Shown here piece after piece: positions 1-13,299 of a DNA stretch of 64,000 nucleotides (positions within the stretch are counted from its first letter, which is position 1; the number at the start of each line of letters is the position of its first letter). Below the pieces are notes generated by a model that was not told the origin of the DNA, did no database searches, and saw nothing but the letters and a program-made list of their open reading frames with translations. Location of the stretch: contig NC_133114.1 of assembly GCF_022965805.1 (NCBI RefSeq), positions 2,812,761 through 2,876,760 on the forward strand, read 5' to 3'. Both the position numbers and the translations under genes were made by a program. The stretch is from Primulina eburnea (Eukaryota > Streptophyta > Magnoliopsida > Lamiales > Gesneriaceae).

Positions 1-190
1 TGGTATTAGGCTTGTCAAATTGGGTCAGGTCCGTCGGGCGGCCCGGCCCGTACTACAATAAAATTGAGCGGGTTGGGTTGTTGATAAAATAGCAGTCCGT
101 TTGGAGGCAGACCATACAGGCTGAGAGCCCGTTTGGGTTGTTGGCAAAGACAGGGCGGGCCTAAACGGGGCGGGCTGGCCGCCAAATTAG
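1..190. repeat. GC-rich repeat fragment at the window edge
   Basis: A GC-rich patch in AT-rich surroundings, with repeated GCGGG, GGCCCG and GGTTGGGTTG words. Such text is typical of the ends of hAT-like non-autonomous elements in plants, but only one side lies in the window and no partner terminus or target duplication could be found. It contains no coding signal. The element class is a guess. Confidence 0.35.
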
Positions 191-1118
191 GGTAGAATTT
201 TATACTTTTAAGTTTTATATAAAAATTCCTATTTCTTCCTTATTTTTTCTCCTGCGCCTGACCTCCATCACTCTCGTAAAATCTCTATGCTTCTATTTTT
301 TTTTGAAGATGTTATCCTTTCCAGGTTCCTCCATTTTCTCTAATGTTTAACTCGAACTAATCCAGCTTTATCGAAATAATATAGTAAATAAAGTAATTAT
401 GTGTATTGTTGAACACATAATATTTTCTGAAATTTACAATCGTCTGTTTCCTCGACTTTCTGTTATTTTCCAATGTTTCTCACTTTTTAAGAAAAGGAGG
501 ATGGTAAGACCTAGGTGCCTTGTGCGGACAAACTCTTAAGATCGTTAATTTTTGTTTTTTTGTGAGGACAAACCCTTAAGAAACTGGGGAAAGTGTATAC
601 TAAAAAAGATTTGAAATTCACCTGTAAAGGTTTCATTGTATTTACGGTTGATGAGATTACATGAGTTAATTTTAGTACATGTGTACGATGAAATCTTATA
701 TGAATTAGAATAAGCACTTATCTTTTTATAGATTATGTTGATTGTTGTATGCTTTCAATGTCTCATTTCAATGTTTTTAAGTATTTTATGAAACTATTTG
801 ACTGAAATATATTTTTATTCTATTTTGTAATTCTTAAAAACATTAAAGGCTTCAGATTTTTCTAGCAGGAAATATACCAAGTTTTCCGACTATAATTCAA
901 TGAATATTATAAAATAATGTTTACTGCCATTTGATATCGGATTAATGGGCCTGCAAATATCGGAGCGAACCAACTCCAGCACCTTCTTTGCTCTCCATGA
1001 TTTTCCTTTAGAAAAAATATCAAGTTAATTAGAACCGTCCATGGTTCTGAAGAAGCGTAGAACTGCAACCGGAACTATTTCTAGAAACTGGAACAGAAAA
1101 CCGCCCGGACGGCTGGCC
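191..1118. other. AT-rich non-coding stretch
   Basis: AT-rich sequence with frequent stops in all frames. I see no gene, RNA gene, or clear repeat boundary in it. Confidence 0.5.
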
Positions 1119-1222
1119 CTACCATCCGGGGAAAGCTAATGTAGTGGCAGACGCATTGAGCAGAAAAGCAGCAGTCGTCACTCAATTATCACTCCCAACT
1201 GTTCAGTCATTGCACAAATAAA
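1119..1222 (+). pseudogene. Ty3/gypsy RNase H-connection scrap
   Basis: The plus strand translates to YHPGKANVVADALSRKAA followed by VVTQLSLPTVQSLH and a stop. The motif H-P-G-K-x-N-x-V-A-D-A-L-S-R marks the end of the RNase H region of Ty3/gypsy polyproteins. Nothing recognisable of reverse transcriptase lies upstream and no integrase follows, so this is an isolated remnant of about 100 bp. The motif match is strong; the lineage within gypsy cannot be fixed. Confidence 0.75.
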
Positions 1223-1345
1223 TAGGTGTAGTGTCTTGACTTTGTTAATTTTTTTGGACAAAGTTTATTTGAAAAATAATTTTTTATTTTCGAAAGAGTC
1301 CAATGTTTCCAGTCAATGGCTTCAGTCCGAACCAGTGCGTCTCGT

Positions 1346-1544
1346 CAGGGGCGGAGCCAGAAATATTACTCTGCCCGGGATAGAATTTTTAACTCTATAA
1401 TCTTTAAATATATTTTAAATTCATCTACCCGGGCTAATATCATATTATTTCAAAATTATACAAAATTTACATATAATTTTTTTAAAAAAAAATTGAGCCA
1501 CCCGGGCTAAAGCCCGGGTTTGTAAGTACATAGCTCCGCCCCTG
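1346..1544. mobile_element. hAT-type MITE with perfect 8-bp target duplication
   Basis: The element begins CAGGGGCGGAGCCA and ends with the inverse TAGCTCCGCCCCTG, giving 14-bp terminal inverted repeats with one mismatch. It is flanked on both sides by the identical octamer CGTCTCGT (1338-1345 and 1545-1552). An 8-bp target duplication and CAGGGGCGGAGC ends are the signature of non-autonomous hAT elements in plants. The 199-bp body is AT-rich, with complementary CCCGGG-containing arms near the ends, and codes for nothing. Confidence 0.9.
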
Positions 1545-1552
1545 CGTCTCGT

Positions 1553-2669
1553 GTAACTTTCTTTTGGTGTTTTGGTGTAGAATTGCGTCCCTTCGCACAT
1601 AACCGTGGTTCTCATGACTTATCACAGAAGGGTGCGTCTCATGACTTATCGCAGAAAGGTGTGAGACTTGGCTTATGTAACTCACTCTTTAAATAGTTTT
1701 TTTGCAGGCATTCAGCTCACACTTTTTGTATATACATTTCGTTGCAGCCATTTCTCTCCCAAACTTGAAAGTTAAAGCAATAATTGTTCGATGACATCCA
1801 TAATTTGTAGTGCAGCATTTCTTGTTGCCTCAACTCGTACTGTTCTTTGTTCCAAAGATCAACAGAAACACAGAGAACAAAACTTGTTTAATTTTAGGTT
1901 TTAATCTACTAAATTTTCAAATTTTTGTTTCGGTAACTTTTAAATTTTGACTATTTTGATCCAATTATTAATATTACATCAAACAAATAAGCAATTTTAA
2001 ATGTTATATCAGTATTTTCCAATGTCATATCAACACTCCGATGAAATATTACTAAAAACAAAAAAATCGAAGTTAGCGTACCAAAACGTAATTTGGAAAA
2101 CTTAATGAACTAAAACTCAAAATAGACAAAAATTAGCCAATCAAAAAAACTATTTTCCCTAAATTATATTCTTCTATCATATAACCAGATAATCATATAT
2201 CAATTTACTTAGTTTGAGTGAAAAAATAGTCAATGTTGTATTAATTATTTAAAAATGTATTTTCCAAAAATAAAAGGAAGCACGCGTCTCATTTTCCGAG
2301 AGAGACTCCCATAACTCTATTTTGTTTAAAGAATATGATATCTCTCAACATAATCCAATTCTTCGTAATAAATATTATATTTTAATTGCTTATATTATAT
2401 TTTACAGCATTAATATATTCACATCTACGGCATAACAAATTTTTGCATGAAAAGACATCTATACCGATTTTATGGCATAACAAATTTTTGCATGAAAAGA
2501 CATCTATGTAGAACTTGGACAAAAACTATACCAAAATAAAATGGAAAAAATACGAATCAGTAAACTAAAATTACCAAACATGAAAAAAAATGTTAAAGTT
2601 CCTATTTCATCTAAATTAAATGATGATTACGCATATTTAGATAATAATATATACATTAATTAATGAATG
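1553..2669. other. AT-rich non-coding stretch with a short direct repeat
   Basis: No gene was found. A unit of about 34 bp reading GCATAACAAATTTTTGCATG and onward occurs twice, near 2429 and 2473, as a small local duplication. The right end abuts the copia element at 2670; the pentamer GAATG at 2665-2669 is its left target duplication. Confidence 0.5.
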
Positions 2670-2843
2670 TGTTGATAGATAAGAGTTGCACAAAACACGC
2701 TTTTGTACAGAAACACAACTTTCCCTTTTAGTTCAAGTATAAATAGGAGTCTTCTTCTTTCTTTCCAATGTAATTCAGAAATATTTTTTGCTTCAGTAAT
2801 AAAGTTCTCTCATTCCTCGATGAGTTCTTCGCACATTTTAACA
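2670..2843 (+). repeat. Copia 5' LTR
   Basis: The 174-bp repeat begins TGTTGATAGATAAGAG and ends TTTTAACA. It contains a TATA-like TATAAATAG near 2740. It differs from the right LTR by a single C/T change near position 2698. Confidence 0.95.
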
Positions 2844-2856
2844 TGGTATCAGAGCC
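2844..2856 (+). promoter_or_regulatory. Primer-binding site for initiator Met-tRNA
   Basis: TGGTATCAGAGCC lies immediately 3' of the left LTR. It is the classical complement of the 3' end of plant initiator methionine tRNA, which primes minus-strand DNA synthesis. Confidence 0.93.
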
Positions 2857-2978
2857 ATCTCGATTTTTTTTCTGAATCGTTGCTTCGCATCGTTTCTATT
2901 TGAGGATCTCAGCACCAGGATTGTTGATTCTCTTGATTGGAACTTCAATTGTTCTTGTTTGATCTGCATGTACCTTCC

Positions 2979-5900
2979 ATGGCGGTTAATATTAGCTTCA
3001 ACGATCCTCTCTACATTCACCCGTCGGATACTCCTGGTATGTGCCTCGTTAATGATCACTTGACAGGAACCGACAATTATGGAGTATGGAGTCGAGCGAT
3101 GCTCATCGCATTGCGTGCCAAGAACAAAACTGGATTCATTGACGGTACGTGCACAAAACCTACTCTTGAACAATCAACTTTGCACCAATGGGAAAGGTGC
3201 AATGCACTGGTGTTGTCGTGGATCATGAATTCCGTTTCGAGAGAGATTTTTGGGGGAATTGTTTACGCAGTTGATGCTTCTACTGTTTGGACTGATCTTA
3301 AGGATCAATATGATAAAATCAATGGTTCAAGAATTTTTGCTCTGCACCGAGAGATTGGACGGTTGACACAAGCCAGCAACACTGTATCAAGCTATTATTG
3401 TCGTTTGAGGCAGCTCTGGGATGAATATTCGTCTTTGGTTGTGCTTCCGTCATGTGAATGTGATACTGCGAGGAAATACATTGCACATGATCAACAACAA
3501 AAGCTTTTGCAATTTTTGATGGGACTCAATGAGAGTTATGCCCAAATTCGGAGCCAAATCTTGATTATGATCCCTCTGCCTTCTGTTGGCCAAGCATTCT
3601 CAATTATATCTCAAGAAGAATCACATAGGTCCTTATCTACGGTTGAATCGCCTTCCACAGCTCTTTTCTCTGTACAAGGCAAACTGAATAATCAAAAGAG
3701 AGACACATTTACTTGTGATTATTGTCACCGGATTGGTCACACGAAGGAATTTTGTTATAAACTTGTTGGATTTCCTCCTGGTCACAAGCTGTACACAGCT
3801 AACAATGGTAAAAAGGGACAAAGTGGCAGAGTATACAAGGGTGTTGCTAGAGATGCTAGAGATCAGAAGCCATATGCAAACTTAACAGATAGTGTACCCA
3901 CAGAAACTTCACCAAACACTCATACAGAAGCCACTAGTCCCGCCTCTGCTTCAATATTCACATCAGCCCAGTATGCTGAAATTATAAAGATGCTAGGAAC
4001 ATACAAAGTCCAATCCCCAACCGAGCCAGTTGTGAACATGGCAGGTACAATTTCTAATTCAAGTCTGGCATCCCAGTGGATAATTGATAGTGGTGCCAAT
4101 GCGCACATGCTCGGCTGTTCTAATATATTGCGCAATTCTGAACCTACAATGACTTCTTCGAGGTCTGTAAGATTGCCTAATGGTAGCAAGGCTCCTGTCA
4201 GTCGGATAGGTTCTATTCCTCTCAATGATTCCATCACCCTTGACCACGTATTGCATATGCCAGATTTTAACTTCAACTTACTCTCCATTTCCAAGTTTAC
4301 CAAGGATCACAATTGTTTTGTTACTTTTTACCCCCACTTTTGTTTGTTTCAGGACCTCAAGACTGGGAGATTAATGGGGATTGGTAAAGAATTCAATGGT
4401 CTTTATCACCTTGACACCAGATTCTTTTCCAGCTCAAATCTCAGTCTAGTATCTTCTAACCAATCTATTAATTCTGCTTGTATTGATTCTGTTTGTAATA
4501 AAGGTTCAGTGATTAGTGTTTCTGATGAGAATTTTGTTTGGCATAAACGTTTGGGGCACATGTCTATAACTCGAATGAAGTTGTTGCCATTCATGCATAA
4601 ATCTGTAATCCTTCCTCATTGTTCAATTTGTCCCATGTCTAAACAGACAAGACTTCAATTCCCTTTGACGAGTTCATCTAAAACCTCTTACTGTTTTGAG
4701 TTAATTCATGTGGATATTTGGGGTCCCTTTCATACGCCAACACATAACGGGGAGAAATACTTTCTTACAATAGTGGATGATTTTTCAAAAGCTACTTGGG
4801 TTTACCTCATGCATTTTAAAGTTGAGGTTTTACAAATCCTTAAAGTTTTCTTCAAGATGGTTCATACTCAATTTTCTGCCCTTATAAGAACCATTCGAAC
4901 AGACAATGCGAGTGATTTCTTCAAAGGTGAATGCACCGCATTGTTCAAATCCTTAGGGATAATCCATCAAAGTTCTTGCCCATATACTCCACAACAAAAC
5001 GGAGTTGTTGAACGCAAGCATAGGCACATACTTGATATAGCCCGGGCCCTTCGTTTTCAATCTTCCTTGCCATTAAAATTCTGGGGAGAGTGTGTCTTGA
5101 CTTCATGCTATCTCATTAATCGTACCCCTAGCCCATTAATTCATAATAAGACACCGTATGAAATATTGTTTCATAAAATCCCCTCCTTTGATCATATTCG
5201 TGTTTTTGGTTGCCTATGTTATGCCACTTCTTTAACTCCCAGAGATAAGTTTGCTGCTCGAGCACATGCTTGTGTGTTTTTGGGTTATTCCAGCACTCAA
5301 AAAGGGTACAGAGTCATGAGTCTTGATGCTGGAAAGTTTTTTGTTTCAAGAGATATCATTTTCCATGAAGATATCTTTCCTTTTGCCACGCCAGATCCGC
5401 CTTCACCTATTTTTCCTTCAAATACAACTTCTGATGTTGAGCCAATTGCAACAGATTTGGTTGAGGATACCTCTCCTACTGATTCTGATCTTATTGTTCC
5501 TCCAGCACCATCTCTTGTTCCTTCAGTCTCCCAGCCACAAAGAAGATCCGTGCGTGTATCAACATGTCCTGTATGGACCAAGGATTATTCTTGTCCTACA
5601 TTATCTCACAGTAATCTGGCCACTTCCAAATATCCCCTCCATCACTATCTAGCCTATTCCAAGTTCTCACAACCTCACCAAAAATTTCTGGCATGCCTTT
5701 CCTCTGACAGGGAGCCTAGTTCCTATCATGAGGCAGTCTTAGATGCTAGATGGAAGGCAGCGATGGATTTAGAACTCGAGGCCTTAGAGTCGAATCACAC
5801 TTGGAAGTTGGTTCAGTTACCGATTGACAAAAAGGCCATTGGTTGTAGGTGGGTATATAAGATCAAACGACATCCGGATGGGACTATTGATCGCTTTAAG

Positions 5901-7286
5901 GCTCGCCTTGTAGCCAAGGGATACACACAACGAGAAGGGATAGATTATCATGATACCTTCTCCCCCACGGCTAAGATTGTCACCATACGTTGTTTAATAA
6001 GTGTTGCTGCTGCAAAAAGGTGGCCTCTTTACCAAATGGATGTGACAAATGCTTTTCTTCAAGGGGATTTAGACGAAGAGGTGTATATGCAAGTACCACC
6101 TGGACATCACCTTCAAGGGGAGCAGCGTGTGTTTCGATTGCTTAAGTCACTCTATGGTCTTAAGCAGGCTTCGCGGCAATGGAACACCAAATTTTCTAAT
6201 GTCATGAAGCAAGCAGGCTTTGTTCAATCGGTTAATGATCATTCTCTTTTTACTAAGCGTGAGTCTACTCATATCACGTTATTGCTAGTCTACGTCGATG
6301 ACATTATAGTTACTGGGAGCAGCGAGAAGGCTATTTCTGATCTCAAGAATTTTTTACATTCTCACATTCACATTAAAGATCTTGGTTCGTTGCGGTATTT
6401 TCTAGGTATTGAAGTTGCCCGGTCCAAAGCGGGGATCTATCTCAACCAACGAAAGTATTTGTTGGAATTGCTGAGTGATTCGGGTTTGACAGGTGCCAAG
6501 ACATGTGATACTCCTGTTGCTCAACATCAGAAATTGACAAGCCATGAGCTTGATGAGTTGAATCAGCAAGTTTCTTCTTCCAGTGTCAATGATGACTTAT
6601 TGTCCAATTCTGATGCTTATAGAAGGCTAGTTGGTAGACTCATTTATCTTACAATTACGAGACCGGATATCTATTATGCGGTACAAGTACTTAGTCAGTT
6701 TATGCATGCACCCAAGAAATCTCATATGGATTCTGCAGTTCGCGTCTTACGCTACCTGAAATCTGCACCAGGGTTGGGTATTTTATTGTCTGCAACTAAT
6801 GATTTTTCCCTACATGCTTATTGTGATTCTGATTGGGCAGCATGTCCAATTACACGTCGTTCAATCACCGGTTATTGTGTCAAGTTTGGAGACTCTTTGA
6901 TCTCCTGGAAATCTAAGAAACAAAACACAGTGTCTCGTTCCTCTGCCGAAGCGGAATATCGAGCAATGGCAAGCACCGCATGCGAGGTTACATGGATAAT
7001 TGGGTTGCTTACAGATATGGGAGTAACGCTACTTGCAATCCCAACATTGTACTGTGACAACCAAGCAGCGCTACACATCGCCGCAAATCCCTTGTATCAT
7101 GAACGTACAAAACACATTGAAATTGATTGCCACTTGATTAGGGAGAAGATCAAGAATGGAGTCATCAAAACCGCACATATTTCTACCACAGAACAACTAG
7201 CTGATATCTTTACTAAGGGACTGAGTCGGGAGCAACATTCCTATCTACTGTCCAAGATTGGTGTCCTCAACCTACACCAATCTTGA
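2979..7286 (+). CDS. Ty1/copia Gag-Pol polyprotein
   Basis: One uninterrupted frame carries all copia domains in order. Residue numbers count from an upstream in-frame ATG at 2937. They are: a gag N-terminus (LTGTDNYGVWSRAM, about residue 43); a CCHC knuckle (CDYCHRIGHTKEFC, about 259); an aspartic protease (DSGA, about 383); the integrase HHCC module (HKRLGH about 535, CSIC about 562); integrase catalytic residues (HVDIWG about 590, RTDNAS, ERKH); reverse transcriptase (CRWVYK, MDVTNAFLQG, and the YVDD box about 1118); and RNase H (CDSDWA about 1294, SSAEAEYRAMA). I prefer the ATG at 2979 (MAVNISF) as the start, because the 14 residues before it are not gag-like. No frameshift or stop is seen, so the element is potentially autonomous. 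The frame stops just before the polypurine tract and right LTR. Confidence 0.96.
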   Translation: MAVNISFNDPLYIHPSDTPGMCLVNDHLTGTDNYGVWSRAMLIALRAKNKTGFIDGTCTKPTLEQSTLHQWERCNALVLSWIMNSVSREIFGGIVYAVDASTVWTDLKDQYDKINGSRIFALHREIGRLTQASNTVSSYYCRLRQLWDEYSSLVVLPSCECDTARKYIAHDQQQKLLQFLMGLNESYAQIRSQILIMIPLPSVGQAFSIISQEESHRSLSTVESPSTALFSVQGKLNNQKRDTFTCDYCHRIGHTKEFCYKLVGFPPGHKLYTANNGKKGQSGRVYKGVARDARDQKPYANLTDSVPTETSPNTHTEATSPASASIFTSAQYAEIIKMLGTYKVQSPTEPVVNMAGTISNSSLASQWIIDSGANAHMLGCSNILRNSEPTMTSSRSVRLPNGSKAPVSRIGSIPLNDSITLDHVLHMPDFNFNLLSISKFTKDHNCFVTFYPHFCLFQDLKTGRLMGIGKEFNGLYHLDTRFFSSSNLSLVSSNQSINSACIDSVCNKGSVISVSDENFVWHKRLGHMSITRMKLLPFMHKSVILPHCSICPMSKQTRLQFPLTSSSKTSYCFELIHVDIWGPFHTPTHNGEKYFLTIVDDFSKATWVYLMHFKVEVLQILKVFFKMVHTQFSALIRTIRTDNASDFFKGECTALFKSLGIIHQSSCPYTPQQNGVVERKHRHILDIARALRFQSSLPLKFWGECVLTSCYLINRTPSPLIHNKTPYEILFHKIPSFDHIRVFGCLCYATSLTPRDKFAARAHACVFLGYSSTQKGYRVMSLDAGKFFVSRDIIFHEDIFPFATPDPPSPIFPSNTTSDVEPIATDLVEDTSPTDSDLIVPPAPSLVPSVSQPQRRSVRVSTCPVWTKDYSCPTLSHSNLATSKYPLHHYLAYSKFSQPHQKFLACLSSDREPSSYHEAVLDARWKAAMDLELEALESNHTWKLVQLPIDKKAIGCRWVYKIKRHPDGTIDRFKARLVAKGYTQREGIDYHDTFSPTAKIVTIRCLISVAAAKRWPLYQMDVTNAFLQGDLDEEVYMQVPPGHHLQGEQRVFRLLKSLYGLKQASRQWNTKFSNVMKQAGFVQSVNDHSLFTKRESTHITLLLVYVDDIIVTGSSEKAISDLKNFLHSHIHIKDLGSLRYFLGIEVARSKAGIYLNQRKYLLELLSDSGLTGAKTCDTPVAQHQKLTSHELDELNQQVSSSSVNDDLLSNSDAYRRLVGRLIYLTITRPDIYYAVQVLSQFMHAPKKSHMDSAVRVLRYLKSAPGLGILLSATNDFSLHAYCDSDWAACPITRRSITGYCVKFGDSLISWKSKKQNTVSRSSAEAEYRAMASTACEVTWIIGLLTDMGVTLLAIPTLYCDNQAALHIAANPLYHERTKHIEIDCHLIREKIKNGVIKTAHISTTEQLADIFTKGLSREQHSYLLSKIGVLNLHQS

Positions 7287-7293
7287 AGGGGAG

Positions 7294-7467
7294 TGTTGAT
7301 AGATAAGAGTTGCACAAAACATGCTTTTGTACAGAAACACAACTTTCCCTTTTAGTTCAAGTATAAATAGGAGTCTTCTTCTTTCTTTCCAATGTAATTC
7401 AGAAATATTTTTTGCTTCAGTAATAAAGTTCTCTCATTCCTCGATGAGTTCTTCGCACATTTTAACA
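7294..7467 (+). repeat. Copia 3' LTR
   Basis: A 174-bp LTR identical to the left one except for one transition. It is preceded by the purine tract ending GGGGAG and followed by the target duplication GAATG. Confidence 0.95.
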
Positions 7468-7702
7468 GAATGAATAGGTGACGATCAACTTACTGATATT
7501 CACAATAAAAAATAATAATTTTTCACATATCCTCACAACCACGCCAAACTAAAATCCTCAATATGAAGCGGCGGAATCCAAGTTTGGAAGCAATGAGCAA
7601 ATGGAACCGTTTGTGGTTGGTTGGTGCTCACATGTTACACATGAGAGGAGGAAAAGGAATCCCAGCATTGCACATTTCCCTCTAATATATATTTATCTCC
7701 GC

Positions 7703-7711
7703 TATATATAT
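7703..7711 (+). promoter_or_regulatory. Probable TATA box of SQE-a
   Basis: TATATATAT lies about 93 bp upstream of the SQE-a ATG. The surrounding 200 bp aligns with the region upstream of SQE-b (22500-22650), including a shared cATGAGA-type motif and a GCA(C)TTTxCCTC stretch, so this part of the promoter was copied with the gene. DNA farther upstream is displaced by the copia insertion. Confidence 0.45.
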
Positions 7712-7803
7712 CTACTTCAATACAAAAAAGATTAAATTTTTTTTTTTGGAATTGTCGATTATCTGTACTAATCTAAATTTTGATCGATAGTGAAGTGGTG
7801 GCG

Positions 7804-9985
<2,182 letters not shown>

Positions 9986-10439
9986 GTACTCTTCATGCCC
10001 GAGCTTCAGTGAATCTTGAACTTTCATCTCACTTCTTTTAGCAAATCTCGTTTCATCAAGACATTGAAATGGATACCACTTCTCATCCCATTTCAATAAA
10101 ATTGATGCTACGTCTCATCTCATTTTGTGAATGAGACGATGTGTGCCAGATTTCAACGTTGAGGCGAAAAAAGAACGTTCTTGGAAATCACAGAGAAAGC
10201 TAGGGGAGCAACATTATGGTTTAGCTAAACTTATCGATCAAATGGCAAGAGTAATTTAGTTTGGTAAATCGAATTTTGTTTTTTTAAAATATCAGAAATT
10301 TCCATTTAACTTTGGTTACTTTAAGAATCCAATAAACTGAACCAAACTTGAGAGAAAATTTAACTGTTGTAGCAATTTTGATTTGGCTAGTTCTACCAAT
10401 TCAATTTAACTTTGTGTGCTCTGATTGTCTTTAGCTCGA

Positions 10440-11174
10440 TCAAATTGTTTGGTTCCAACTTAATTATCGAGCATTCTATCCCAAATTCGGTCTCAAGTAG
10501 GGTGTTAATTGGTCAGGTCGGGGCGGTTCGGTTTTCGGTTTTTTTTTTTCATTTTCGGTTTTAGAAATATATAATCTGATATCCGAATCATTTACCTTCG
10601 GTTTAGTTCGATTTTCTGTCAAAACAGTTAAGTTATTTTGGTCGGTTATCTCGGTTTTCGTACAATTATTTAAATTAATAATATAAATATATTATAAAAT
10701 ATGTTACATTTTTACATGATTTATTAAATAAACAATAATCAACTAAAAATTATTCAGAATATTCTTCATTCACTAAATATCATTCTCAAAAAATATATAA
10801 TATAAATAAAATTATTACTTTAATGAAAATTCAGTTTTTTGTTGGTTCGATTTTGATATATATAATCCGAAATAGAACCAAAAAAACTTGATTTTAACAT
10901 TTATATCTGAAGTACAAAATTCGACTTTCGGTTTGTTTTGGTATTCGGTTTTTTCCGTTTGGATTTTCGATTTTTTGTGTTTTATCCGAAGTTTGAACAC
11001 CTATAATCTCAAGTTCGTAAGCTCATATATATTAAGTACATTTCCATAAAATATTAGAGCTCTTTCAATTTGAAATATCAAAGTTCGTTAATTATAAAAA
11101 AGAATTAATTCCACTCAAAAAATATCCAAATTATGATAAGCTCGACTTAAGTTCGAGGGACAACAACATTTTTG
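10440..11174. repeat. Left part of a duplicated repeat block
   Basis: This segment matches 42797-43492 almost throughout: a shared start GGTTCCAACTTAATTATCGA and a shared end CTCGACTTAAGTTCGAGGGA. It contains a MITE (10498-11004). Its right-hand continuation lies at 20850 onwards, because a copia element has been inserted at 11175. Before it, 10095-10439 is AT-rich non-coding DNA in which I see nothing further. Confidence 0.85.
10498..11004. mobile_element. Non-autonomous hAT-like MITE rich in TTCGGTTTT
   Basis: The left end TAGGGTGTTAATTGG and the inverse of the right end (CCGAAGTTTGAACACCTA) form imperfect terminal inverted repeats. The body is full of TTCGGTTT and its complement. An allied copy sits at about 42847-43330. 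The class is inferred from TAGGGTGTTCA-type ends, and no target duplication was established. Confidence 0.55.
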
Positions 11175-11580
11175 TGTTGGAATTTTTTTTTCCCTAAAAA
11201 AATCATGTTTCTGCACGTATATAAACATGATAAACAAATATGCGGAAGCTAAATCGAGCGTTAGCTCCAGCCATTAAATCATCTTTAAGTATTCTGATTT
11301 TCCTCCGATTGAAGCCTTCTAAATACTCCAATCTCTCTATAGATTGTGTATTATTCTGTATGAGATTGTATGTTTAGGGACCTCAAATGCTTGTATATAT
11401 AAGCGTCTCATATCATCAACGAGTTTATTGTGGGAGCTTGATTGTCAAAAGAAGAAACGTGTACGCATCTCGATTTTCTAAAGTTGAGACAGCGTACCCA
11501 AGTTTTGCCAAAAGATGTAGGCAATGGCCGTCGCCAATTCCTACACGATACTTCTTTTAACATGTGTAATATTTCTTACA
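11175..11580 (-). repeat. 3' LTR of the degenerate element
   Basis: Begins TGTTGGAATTTTTTTTTCC and ends ATATTTCTTACA on the plus strand. It pairs with 20446-20849 with scattered substitutions, visibly more than in the young copia at 2670, so this insertion is older. Confidence 0.9.
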
Positions 11581-12009
11581 TTCTCACACTTGACACATAT
11601 ATCTCATTTACTATAGGAGAAAACAAAATACATGAATCATGGCGATCGGTTCTCTAAAAGCGAGTATGATCTTCCATGTATCACAATGCATTATGTCTCT
11701 CAAATCTGTATAACTTAATGAATAAACCCAATGTTTATTCGAGGTCCAACTTTATTGATATTTTTCTCAAGATAACTGAATATGTACATAACTAAATATG
11801 AGAAATATCATAATTGAATGCGTTTCATTATCAAAACCAAATGTATATAACATGAATTATTATTATTATGGAAACAAATCCATCAGTAATTACCATATGA
11901 TCCTTTAACATCTGAAATTTGCATGCCTTTAGGTTAAAAGATCATCAATTCAGTGCTAACGTGTTCAATGACCACTTTATTAACACGTTCTCCAATGGTT
12001 TAAAATACA

Positions 12010-12291
12010 TTATGTCGATATACTTAATTCGACCACCGCTTTAGTCACAAAGGTCATAGCCGAATTGCAGTAATATAATCTTAATGGCTTAGACATAGGA
12101 TCCATAATTCTAAGTCCATAATGAAACTCCTTAAAATATACCACACAACAGTGCTTCAATGACGAATTTTGACTCAATAGTGGAAGTAGCAAATCACTTT
12201 CCAAATTGTCAATTCGTCTCACATAAGCATGTAAAACTTTAATACCATAAAGGTATCCCAAAACATTTTGCAGCTTTTTTTTAGTGGTCAA
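12010..12291 (-). pseudogene. Copia RNase H-like remnant
   Basis: The minus-strand frame contains GLRIMDPMSKPLRLYYCNSA, which resembles the copia motif '...SKPLRLYCDNSAA' in the RNase H region next to the 3' end of pol. The catalytic CDN has become YCN and the rest is scrambled. Orientation and position agree with the minus-strand element around it. The similarity is judged by eye and is weak. Confidence 0.5.
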
Positions 12292-13299
12292 ATACTTATA
12301 TTATTCTGATAATAATTAAGCTCCCACTAAACTTCTGATATTCATAATGGTCCACAATATTCTCAACAAAATTTAATGAAGAGATAACATTGTAAAACCT
12401 GAAATACCACTAATGTGAGACATGTTTCAATCCATATCGTTTTCTTCTTGAAATATTAAATATTCATCATCACTAGAGAATAATTCTTTATGTTGTTCGA
12501 TGTTGCCTAATGAGACTTTATTTGTTTTGAAGACTCATCTAAAAATGAATGGCAATTGAACCAACTTTCAGACTTCATTACTTGCTATTGAACTCTTTTA
12601 TCATTCAATATTTTTATGAGCATTAAGAACTACAAGATCATGATCAACAATTTGTGGAATTTATATGATTGATTTTACAACACACTTTTTAATTAGAGGA
12701 TGTTGTGAATAGCAATCAATACATATAACTTGTGTGGATGAATGAGCATCATAATGATCAATATTCTGAATTTGATCGCTCCCACTAATCAAATCATTCT
12801 CAAGAAATTTTGAATATCTTGATTCCACAACCTCATGATTTGCGATGAACATGTATCTGTCATAGTACCTTGTACCCTATATCATCTCATATTAATAGTG
12901 CTCATTAAGCATGTATGAAGAATAATCTTCAATTTCACACTTTAAAATTATAAACTTGAATTTTAGAAATTAATATCAGAATAATAGTAATATGCTGTAA
13001 AATTAATGAATACATGTTATTGATATTAAATGAAGCAATAAATCATATGTCATGTTTTACCCATGTAAATCATGATATACATATGAATTACTAACATAAA
13101 AATTGTTTGTGGACTAATTTTTTAATTCAATTAGATTCATATTACTTAATGATATAACTATTGAATTATATTCAATTCTTAATCCATGTAGATAAATTAA
13201 GAAAATAATTCAATATTTTATCCTAATTAATTATATTTAACATAATGAAATTTCTTGTGGGATAAATTTCAATGTTCAAATATAATTAATTATAATTTA

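Larger units (their letters stand above)
2670..7467 (+). mobile_element. Intact, young Ty1/copia LTR retrotransposon
   Basis: A complete 4.8-kb element. It has two 174-bp LTRs (2670-2843 and 7294-7467, TG...CA) that differ at one position only, a primer-binding site directly after the left LTR, one long open polyprotein, a purine-rich tract (GAAGGGGAG) just before the right LTR, and a 5-bp target duplication GAATG on both sides (2665-2669 and 7468-7472). The small size and very short LTRs resemble the Ale/Retrofit group, although lineage assignment would need a tree. Nearly identical LTRs and an unbroken frame imply a recent, possibly still active copy. It sits about 340 bp upstream of a squalene epoxidase start codon. 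Confidence 0.97.

Noticed and set aside
5297..5652. Frames on both strands inside the copia polyprotein
   Set aside because: Shadow frames of the linker between integrase and reverse transcriptase.
10081..10440. Hidden exon 6 of SQE-a
   Set aside because: I looked for the sequences coding for IPP.L.DFF and GD.(A)NMRHPLTGGG between 10.0 and 22.6 kb and found none on either strand.
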